From Verrucomicrobiota bacterium (GTDB taxonomy: Bacteria; Verrucomicrobiota; Verrucomicrobiia; Opitutales; UBA2995), in assembly GCA_027297085.1 (NCBI GenBank), contig JAPUIL010000365.1, positions 1 to 7,986 of the forward strand: 7,986 nucleotides of DNA. The letters are read 5' to 3'. A program made the translations under genes and the position numbers. Every line of letters begins with the position of its first letter. Position 1 is the stretch's first letter. Positions 1 to 4,545 of this stretch are shown piece after piece. The notes below the pieces were generated by a model. The model was given only the letters and a program-made list of their open reading frames with translations, was not told where the DNA came from and made no database searches.

Positions 1-42
1 CGGCTGAAACTTTTTAAGCCTGAAGAGCGCATGATGAACTAA
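1..42 (+). CDS. C-terminal tail of an upstream open frame (partial, unidentified)
   Basis: Frame 1 is open from the window edge and ends at the TAA at 40-42, giving the 13 residues RLKLFKPEERMMN. This is too short to identify. In Verrucomicrobia and planctomycetes, kinases of the type that follows are often preceded by an ECF sigma factor gene, so an ECF sigma C-terminus is a reasonable guess, but nothing in these residues proves it. The frame could also be open by chance. Confidence 0.3.
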   Translation, partial: RLKLFKPEERMMN

Positions 43-43
43 A

Positions 44-100
44 GGCTGAAGGATGAAGGTTGAAGGTTGATTTGTGAAAGGTCTAAAGTTGAAGGACTAA
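44..100 (+). repeat. Degenerate heptanucleotide tandem repeat, consensus GGNTGAA
   Basis: Eight consecutive 7-mers can be read: GGCTGAA (44-50), GGATGAA (51-57), GGTTGAA (58-64), GGTTGAT (65-71), TTGTGAA (72-78), then after one extra base GGTCTAA (80-86), AGTTGAA (87-93) and GGACTAA (94-100). The array starts two bases after the stop of the upstream frame and ends one base before the GTG start of the kinase fragment. Short tandem heptamers are a known intergenic repeat class in several phyla. Here the last units also supply the purine-rich ribosome binding site. Confidence 0.65.
91..96 (+). promoter_or_regulatory. Ribosome binding site of the kinase fragment, inside the heptamer repeat
   Basis: GAAGGA lies 5 nt before a GTG at 102. 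It supports GTG as the start, although the hexamer is simply a product of the repeat units at 87-100. Confidence 0.5.
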
Positions 101-101
101 A

Positions 102-458
102 GTGAATTCTTACGAAAATCCGGAAGAACAGCTCTTCCAAAAGTGCCTCGAGCTCCCGCCCGGGGAACGGGAGCAATACGTCAAAGACTCCTGTCCGGAC
201 GATCCGGAGCTGAGGGATTCGGTTTTGAGTTTACTGCGGTCCCACGAAACAGCTGGCGGATTTCTTGAATCCCTGCCCGAAGAGGATTCGGCCAAAGTGG
301 CTGAGCGCCTTCAGCGTATAGCTCCGTCCGAGGAAAGCCCGGGAGATCAGATCGGGCGGTACCATTTACTGGAACTGATAGGCGAGGGCGCTTGGGGTTC
401 GGTATGGATGGCTCAACAGACGGCGGACAACGAGGCAAAGTGGGCAGGCCTGGCATAA
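102..458 (+). pseudogene. Serine/threonine protein kinase, truncated after the glycine-rich loop
   Basis: The 118-residue product has two recognisable parts. Residues about 7-55 (EEQLFQKCLELPPGER, then SLLRSHETAGGFLES) match the N-terminal extension common on planctomycete and verrucomicrobial Hanks-type kinases. Residues about 85-106 (IGRYHLLELIGEGAWGSVWM) are the start of the kinase domain, with the ATP-binding loop GEGAWGSV. Members of this family normally continue with a VALK-like lysine strand, the HRD catalytic loop and DFG, and are several hundred residues longer. Here the homology stops near MAQQT, the next 11 residues (ADNEAKWAGLA) do not look like kinase, and TAA follows. I found no continuation of the kinase in the other two forward frames downstream. 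No catalytic lysine or aspartate is present, so it cannot phosphorylate. The start is GTG at 102. I read it as a remnant left by a deletion or rearrangement with its breakpoint near 420-430. Confidence 0.8.
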
Positions 459-817
459 ACGCAGCTGTTCGCGCAGGTCGATTTTAGCCTTCATAAGGGC
501 AATTTTGTAACGTCACTTTTTGTGAGCATATGAAAATCTATTCTGACATTCCAAACTCATTGCTTTTTGAACAGATAAGACCCGTCCATTTGAAGGCGTT
601 TGAAACGTTTGGGTAAATATTGCTCAGACTCGGGATTCCTCTCCCAACGGAAATATCCAGTTACTTCTTTTGGGTAACTTCTTCTCTCCTCTTTTTCGCG
701 CCCTTTGGCGTCTTTCGTAGCAGGCTAAACGTGTAAGATAATTTTTCCAAAATAAAATGAGACTTATTGGGAGAGAAAAGAGCATGAGTGTGTAGAAACC
801 ATTAACCCCATATAAAA
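459..817. other. Gene-less stretch between the kinase remnant and the TonB-domain gene
   Basis: No frame here carries recognisable protein similarity. The segment just after the kinase fragment (about 420-510) is of unknown origin. About 646-721 looks like degenerate dispersed intergenic repeat, and 722-817 is AT-rich leader sequence. I could not find a convincing -35/-10 pair with proper spacing for the downstream gene. Confidence 0.5.
681..721. repeat. Possible degenerate dispersed intergenic repeat (TTCGCGCCCTTTGGCGTC type)
   Basis: The core TTCGCGCCCTTTGGCGTC followed by TTTCGTAGC resembles a motif I remember as recurrent between genes in many bacterial genomes (the CTTTGGCGTCCTTTGCGG type), which often generates spurious basic ORFs on the opposite strand. 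Only one copy is visible here and it has no strong palindrome, so the call rests on recall. A genome-wide search with this 41-bp segment would settle it. Confidence 0.3.
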
Positions 818-1288
818 ATGAAACACACACTTAAAAATACAATAATCGCAATCGCAATCATCAGTGCTCCTTTGGCTTCTTTCGCCGCTAATGAGGACAC
901 TTCCAAGTCCGCCAGATTCGATCTGCCGACTTACACGATCGAAGACATCGCTTCACTTCCTGAACCCACACATAATCCCATCCCTTCGGTCAAAAGCCAG
1001 TTTGTAGGATTGACCCTGAAGGTGAAATTCACGGTGAATACTAAGGGACAACCCGAAAGTGTTCGTTTGGCAAAGCCGCTGTCCAGCTACAGTGACGTCG
1101 AAAAAATGACCTTCGCCAGCCAGTTACAAGAACAGGTCAAAAATTGGAAATTCGAGCCTGCCATCGACACCAACGGTAACGCCATCGCTGTTAAAGTAAT
1201 CATGCCCGTGCAAGTGATTAAGAAAGGTAAAGCAATATCCGCCCTGGCCTCCCTGGTCTTGGATACAGGAAAGCAAGATCGTTCATAA
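818..1288 (+). CDS. Secreted TonB C-terminal-domain protein (energy-transducer-like), 156 aa
   Basis: Residues 1-24 form a signal peptide: a basic start (MKHTLKN), the hydrophobic run IIAIAIISAPLA, and a likely cleavage after SFA or SFAA. Residues about 64-135 fit the TonB_C fold: the strand LKVKFTVNTKGQPESVRL, a helix (about 92-108), the hallmark WKFEPA at 110-115, then GNAIAVKVIMPVQV. In classical TonB this domain contacts the TonB box of outer-membrane receptors and is tethered by an N-terminal membrane helix and a proline-rich spacer. Here the spacer is short (about 40 residues, with only a PEPTHNPIP stretch) and the hydrophobic segment looks cleavable, so the mature protein is probably soluble in the periplasm. 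The 20-residue tail (about 136-156) is not part of the domain. No Shine-Dalgarno is visible: the ATG is preceded by ATATAAAA. The gene stands alone, followed 40 bp later by a strong terminator. The domain call is firm. A role as a real energy transducer is uncertain; a stand-alone periplasmic partner is equally possible. Confidence 0.8.
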   Translation: MKHTLKNTIIAIAIISAPLASFAANEDTSKSARFDLPTYTIEDIASLPEPTHNPIPSVKSQFVGLTLKVKFTVNTKGQPESVRLAKPLSSYSDVEKMTFASQLQEQVKNWKFEPAIDTNGNAIAVKVIMPVQVIKKGKAISALASLVLDTGKQDRS

Positions 1289-1327
1289 AACATTTACTAT
1301 GTAGTAGTAGTAATATTCATAGAGAAT

Positions 1328-1366
1328 AAGGGGTGTTCCTTCGGGGGAGCACCCCTTGTCTGTTTT
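1328..1366 (+). terminator. Rho-independent terminator of the TonB-domain gene
   Basis: AAGGGGTG (1328-1335) pairs perfectly with CACCCCTT (1350-1357). The stem extends inward with one G-T wobble and three standard pairs (TTCC with GGAG) around a TTCGGG loop. It is followed by a T-rich stretch (TTGTCTGTTTT). It lies 40 bp after the stop codon, in the right orientation to end this single-gene transcript. Confidence 0.8.
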
Positions 1367-1437
1367 ATCCAATACGATAAAATTAACAGTCCTTCAGAGT
1401 TCTTCGAACCGAAATGTTGCAGGGTTTTTTAGAGGTG

Positions 1438-1456
1438 CACAGGCATCTTGCCTGTG
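1438..1456. repeat. REP-like hairpin CACAGGC-ATCTT-GCCTGTG
   Basis: A perfect 7-bp stem with a 5-nt loop, preceded by AGAGGTG. Hairpins of the form CAGGC-ATCTT-GCCTG are, as I recall, a frequent dispersed intergenic element in Verrucomicrobia, planctomycetes and related bacteria, and they give spurious translations such as QASCLC. No T-run follows on either strand, so a terminator role is unlikely. It differs in sequence from the REPIN at 3188-3259. Confidence 0.5.
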
Positions 1457-1473
1457 TATTGGCAATAAACATA

Positions 1474-1500
1474 CGCCCTGTTTGGTGGGGCGAGTATTTT
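1474..1500. terminator. Weak hairpin after the stop of the first sulfatase, possible bidirectional terminator
   Basis: CGCCC (1474-1478) pairs with GGGCG (1488-1492) around a 9-nt loop. On the minus strand it follows the sulfatase stop codon by 14 nt and is itself followed by TATGTTTATT. On the plus strand it is followed by AGTATTTT. The stem is only 5 bp, so this is tentative. Confidence 0.3.
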
Positions 1501-1506
1501 CGACGG

Positions 1507-3096
1507 CTAACTCCGTTTTAAAGGTGCGCTACGACCGCTTTCAACCGAGGCATCGAGTAAGGCTTTAAGCTCTCGAACTATATCCGGATGTTTGAAATAG
1601 AGATTGTTCGTTTCGCCGGGATCTTCTTCCAGATTGTAGAGTTGGGCGGGAGCTTCTGGAGCGGATTCCGGAAGAATGTATGGTTTAAGATTTTCCCTGG
1701 ACTCGTAGTTGTTTCCACCCGAACCCTGGTGGTCGAGGTACTTCCACTTTCCACGGCGGATGGCGAGTTCGAGTTTCATGGTTTGGTGCAGGGTGAAGGG
1801 GCGGATGGTTTTGCCGTGGTCCTCACCGATCAATGACGGCAGGATATTGAAGCTGTCTTCCGCGGCGTTTAGCGGCAGTTCGTAATCTGTGATAGCGGCA
1901 CAGGTGGCCATGATGTCGGTCAGGCAAATGGTTTGATCGCTTTTAGACCCAGGTTTTATTTTTCCCGTCCAGCGGGCAATGAAAGGAACGCGGTGACCAC
2001 CTTCCCATTGATCGCGCTTCATGCCACGCCAGGGCCGGGCGCCGTCGTGACTATGGTCGGCGCGCATATTGACGACGGATGTGACCTCCGGCCCATTGTC
2101 GCTTGTAAAGATGACCAGAGTGTTGTCTGCAATTCCTAATTGATTGAGCGTCTTCATCAGTTCGCCGACAATATGGTCGAGCTGAAAAATAAAATCTCCA
2201 TGCGGGCCAGCATCGGTTTTCTCTTTGAAATCATTTCCGGGAAACGAAGGGAGGTGAACGGCCTGAGTAGAATGAAAGAGAAAGAACGGCTGGTCCGGAC
2301 GGGTCTTCACATGATTCTCCAGGAAGGTTTTGCTCTTTTTAAGAAACAGCATGTCCACCTCCTCAAGATCGAAGTCTGGTGCGATCATGCCGCGTCGGTT
2401 GTCACGGGAATAAGGATGAACCGGTAATCCTGCCGCCTCGCGATCAAGTAGTGCGGTAGGTGGCACGGGTATGCGATCACCATCGATGAATGCATAGAGC
2501 CAGTCCGTGGTAGGGCAGCAAGCAGTGCCGAAAAAATGGTCGAATCCGCGATCCAATGGTCCGTCTTCCACTCGTTTCGAAAAGTCCACGAGATTTACCC
2601 GTGCGACTCCCTCCGAAGGCTCACGCCAATCGCTTTGTTTGGGAATTGATGGTATCTCGATTTCATACACGGGCTGGCCGTCCGAGGTTCGGAAGGTCAT
2701 GCCAATATGCCACTTACCATACATGGCGGTGGCGTAGCCTTGATTACGAAGTATCTGGGGGAGGGTAAGTTGATCCTCAGTGATCAGGCAGGGACCACCG
2801 ACACCGGTGAAGACACCTTTGTAATTGATACGAAATGCCATGCGCCCGGTCAAAAGACTGTAGCGGGTAGGCGTACAAACTGTGGAGGGTGAATGCGCAT
2901 CGGTGAAGCGGATACCTTCGGCGGCCAGCCGGTCGAGGTTGGGTGTAGGAACTTTTGACTCGGGATTATAAATGCCCACATCACCGTATCCCAAGTCGTC
3001 TGCCAAAATTAGAAGTATATTCGGTTGGTCGGCAGCTTTAGCCGCGGTGGCGACGAGGATCGATAGAACAGCGTAAGGAAGGGAACGGAGTTTCAT
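1507..3096 (-). CDS. Secreted type I (formylglycine) sulfatase, arylsulfatase A-like, 529 aa
   Basis: It hydrolyses sulfate esters in the periplasm or outside the cell; the substrate is not deducible. Residues 1-21 are a signal peptide ending in AKA before ADQPN. Family landmarks appear in order: the calcium-binding pair D33-D34 in NILLILADDLGYGD; the formylglycine site C74-T-P-T-R, followed by LLTGR; YGKWHIG with K128 and H130; DRGFDHFFGTACCPTTD at 182-198; H281 in TQAVHLP; the second metal pair D333-N334 in TSDNGPE; and MKRDQWEGGHRVPF with K360. The C-terminal subdomain ends with the usual QLYNLEEDPGETNNL. The core cysteine motif is CTPTR rather than the commoner CxPSR, a tolerated variant. 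Length is normal for the family, with no visible lesion. Activity needs a formylglycine-generating enzyme or anSME encoded elsewhere. No clear Shine-Dalgarno precedes the ATG; the leader is AAAAAGAATTACTTAACT. It points the same way as the downstream-numbered oxidoreductase/sulfatase operon but is separated from it by the RAYT insertion, so it probably has its own promoter. Confidence 0.93.
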   Translation of the reverse strand: MKLRSLPYAVLSILVATAAKAADQPNILLILADDLGYGDVGIYNPESKVPTPNLDRLAAEGIRFTDAHSPSTVCTPTRYSLLTGRMAFRINYKGVFTGVGGPCLITEDQLTLPQILRNQGYATAMYGKWHIGMTFRTSDGQPVYEIEIPSIPKQSDWREPSEGVARVNLVDFSKRVEDGPLDRGFDHFFGTACCPTTDWLYAFIDGDRIPVPPTALLDREAAGLPVHPYSRDNRRGMIAPDFDLEEVDMLFLKKSKTFLENHVKTRPDQPFFLFHSTQAVHLPSFPGNDFKEKTDAGPHGDFIFQLDHIVGELMKTLNQLGIADNTLVIFTSDNGPEVTSVVNMRADHSHDGARPWRGMKRDQWEGGHRVPFIARWTGKIKPGSKSDQTICLTDIMATCAAITDYELPLNAAEDSFNILPSLIGEDHGKTIRPFTLHQTMKLELAIRRGKWKYLDHQGSGGNNYESRENLKPYILPESAPEAPAQLYNLEEDPGETNNLYFKHPDIVRELKALLDASVESGRSAPLKRS

Positions 3097-3126
3097 AGTT
3101 AAGTAATTCTTTTTGAACTTGTTATT

Positions 3127-3146
3127 CCCCGGTGCTTGCGTCGGGG
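3127..3146 (+). repeat. 20-nt hairpin, copy 1 (CCCCGGTGCTTGCGTCGGGG)
   Basis: An 8-bp stem (two G-T wobbles as written) closes on a 4-nt loop. It matches the hairpin at 3353-3372 at 17 of 20 positions in the same orientation. It lies 30 bp upstream of the minus-strand sulfatase ATG, hence within or near that gene's 5' leader. No T-run follows on either strand. Confidence 0.6.
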
Positions 3147-3187
3147 TTGATGATGGAAAAGTTTGATAACCGAAGGTTCTTCATAGC

Positions 3188-3259
3188 TGTAGGAGGGGCT
3201 TTATGCCCCGATTTCATCGTACAGCCTCGGAACGATCGGGGCATAAAGCCCCTCCTACA
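3188..3259. repeat. REPIN: two inverted REP units with perfect 25-bp arms
   Basis: The left arm 3188-3212 and right arm 3235-3259 are exact reverse complements over 25 bp, separated by a 22-bp spacer (3213-3234). Each arm is a REP in itself: a GTAG foot (3189-3192, and its complement CTAC at 3255-3258) next to a small hairpin GGGGC-TTTAT-GCCCC (3195-3209, mirrored in the other arm). This is the architecture known for REPINs mobilised by RAYT enzymes, which recognise the GTAG foot plus hairpin. A RAYT gene begins 317 bp downstream. The GTAGGAG foot also resembles that of Pseudomonas REPs. Confidence 0.88.
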
Positions 3260-3352
3260 AATGAGTTGTAATTAATGGAAAAAGGTCTGGGCGGTATTCA
3301 GTCCTTCCTGCATGGTGGTTTGCGCAATGATCGTGATTTATGTATTTAAATA

Positions 3353-3372
3353 CCCCGCTGCCTGCGGCGGGG
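3353..3372 (+). repeat. 20-nt hairpin, copy 2 (CCCCGCTGCCTGCGGCGGGG)
   Basis: A stem of six standard pairs (CCCCGC/GCGGGG), continued by a T-G wobble and a G-C pair around a 4-nt loop. It is 17/20 identical to the hairpin at 3127-3146, and the two bracket the REPIN. ATCTTTATT follows, so some terminator activity on the plus strand is possible but weak. Confidence 0.6.
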
Positions 3373-3560
3373 ATCTTTATTGTCCGGTCCCTACGGATTC
3401 CGTCGATTTTTTAATAAGCTTGTTTTTCTACCACGGGACGGAGTTCAAAGGCTGATTAACAAAAGAATGCAAGCGATTAATGTTCAATCTCTTTATTACG
3501 GGCCAGCGATTAAAAATAAGGGACAGTCTAATAATATGTTTGACAGAGAGAGGATTGTCT

Positions 3561-3568
3561 GGGAAGGG
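3561..3568 (+). promoter_or_regulatory. Ribosome binding site of the RAYT gene
   Basis: GGGAAGGG ends 8 nt before the ATG at 3577. It is the clearest purine-rich site among the window's gene starts and supports this ATG as the RAYT start. Confidence 0.6.
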
Positions 3569-3576
3569 TTGTCGGT

Positions 3577-4545
3577 ATGAGAACGGCGCGACTCAAGGTG
3601 CAGGGACGAAGTGCAGTGTATCATTGCGTGACTCGAGTGGTGGCAAGAGCGATGCTCCTCGATAAGCATGCCAAGGAAGTATTGCGCAAACAACTTCATT
3701 ACATGGCCGAATTCTGTGGTGTAGAAATTCTTACTTACTGTATCATGACCAATCACTTCCATGTTCTTGTCCGAGTGCCGAAAAAAGTAGAGGTCAAGGA
3801 TCTAGATCTGGTTAAGCGTTTTTCTTTGTTGTATGGAAAAGAAAAAGGGCGGGTTGAGACACTGGAAGCCTTGCTAAAAAAAGGTGGAGAGGATGCAGAA
3901 CTGGAACGGGAAAAACTACTGGCGCGGATGGGAGACATCTCCTTATTCATGAAGGAGTTAAAACAGCGCTTCAGTATCTGGTATAACCGCAGCCATAATC
4001 GGTACGGCACCTTGTGGGCTGAACGTTTCAAGAGCGTATTGATCGAAGATACTGCTCCCTGTTTAAGAACGGTTGCAGCCTATATTGACCTCAATCCGGT
4101 ACGGGCGGGATTGGTGGAGGACCCCAAAGACTATCGTTATTGCGGCTACTCCGAAGCCTTGGTGGGTGAACCTAGAGCCCGGTCAGGCATCTGCAAATTA
4201 CTCCATGAAAAGAATATCAATACAGCCCTGGCCGATTACCGGAAAATTCTCTTTCTAATGGGTTCCACGACTTCTACGGAAAGTCAGAAGGTCATGGATC
4301 GGGAAACAGTCAAAAAGGTTGTTGAAGCGGATGGTGAACTACCCATTGCACAGGTATTGAGATTAAAAATACGATATTTTACGGACGGTATGGTCTTGGG
4401 ATCGAAAGATTACGTAAACCAGATATTTCAAACTCACCGTGACCTGTTTGGGAAAAACCGTAAATCGGGAGCCCGGGCGGTTCGAGGATTACAGAATTCT
4501 GGTCTAACAGTAATTCGGGATTTACGGAAAGAAGTGTTTACCTAA
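3577..4545 (+). CDS. REP-associated tyrosine transposase (RAYT, Y1/HUH family), 322 aa
   Basis: A single-strand DNA nuclease/transposase of the IS200/IS605-related Y1_Tnp superfamily; RAYTs are credited with spreading REP/REPIN sequences. N-terminal residues 10-22 (GRSAVYHCVTRVV) form the first strand of the domain. The HUH motif is H60-F-H62 within YCIMTNHFHVLVRV. The probable catalytic tyrosine is Y136 in KQRFSIWYNRSHNRYGTLW, followed by ERFKSVLIED and the family signature AAYIDLNPVRAGLVEDP at 168-184. Between the HUH and the tyrosine there is a charged, helical stretch (about 85-118, many K/E) not found in the most compact RAYTs. A C-terminal extension (about 235-322) includes RYFTDGMVLGSKDYV and RKSGARAVRG, which I recognise from long RAYTs of Verrucomicrobia-like bacteria. 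The ORF looks intact, so it may be active. It is antisense to its neighbours, and its stop overlaps the stop of the convergent sulfatase by 8 bp. Its likely REPIN substrate lies about 320 bp upstream. Confidence 0.9.
   Translation: MRTARLKVQGRSAVYHCVTRVVARAMLLDKHAKEVLRKQLHYMAEFCGVEILTYCIMTNHFHVLVRVPKKVEVKDLDLVKRFSLLYGKEKGRVETLEALLKKGGEDAELEREKLLARMGDISLFMKELKQRFSIWYNRSHNRYGTLWAERFKSVLIEDTAPCLRTVAAYIDLNPVRAGLVEDPKDYRYCGYSEALVGEPRARSGICKLLHEKNINTALADYRKILFLMGSTTSTESQKVMDRETVKKVVEADGELPIAQVLRLKIRYFTDGMVLGSKDYVNQIFQTHRDLFGKNRKSGARAVRGLQNSGLTVIRDLRKEVFT

Larger units (their letters stand above)
3097..3576. other. 480-bp gap rich in hairpin repeats between sulfatase and RAYT
   Basis: It contains the leader of the minus-strand sulfatase, a hairpin at 3127-3146, the REPIN at 3188-3259, a sister hairpin at 3353-3372, and the leader of the RAYT. 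A perfect 12-bp palindrome GTATTTAAATAC (3342-3353) abuts the second hairpin. ACGG-ATT-CCGT at 3393-3402, followed by a run of six T at 3407-3412, is a weak terminator-like structure on the plus strand. I see no small ORF with coding character here. Confidence 0.6.

Noticed and set aside
421..510. Possible continuation of the kinase by frameshift
   Set aside because: The other two forward frames read RRTTRQSGQAWHKRSC and GQRGKVGRPGINAAVRAG, neither of which shows the expected VALK strand or later kinase motifs. A simple frameshift does not explain the loss.
811..816. TATAAA as a -10 box for the TonB-domain gene
   Set aside because: It ends one base before the ATG and no -35 element is seen at the proper distance.
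624..830. A 68-codon minus-strand frame with a hydrophobic N-terminus and a basic tail
   Set aside because: The basic tail (ERRQRARKRGEKK) is the kind of product made by dispersed intergenic repeat, there is no RBS, and it runs into the TonB-domain gene start.
1356..1568. A 70-codon plus-strand frame after the terminator
   Set aside because: It begins inside the terminator tail, crosses the REP-like hairpin (giving QASCLC) and ends inside the sulfatase gene. No coding character.
3188..3259. REPIN as a rho-independent terminator or a CRISPR repeat
   Set aside because: There is no T-run after either arm and only one inverted pair, with no regularly spaced repeats. GTAG feet plus internal hairpins and the adjacent RAYT fit a REPIN much better.
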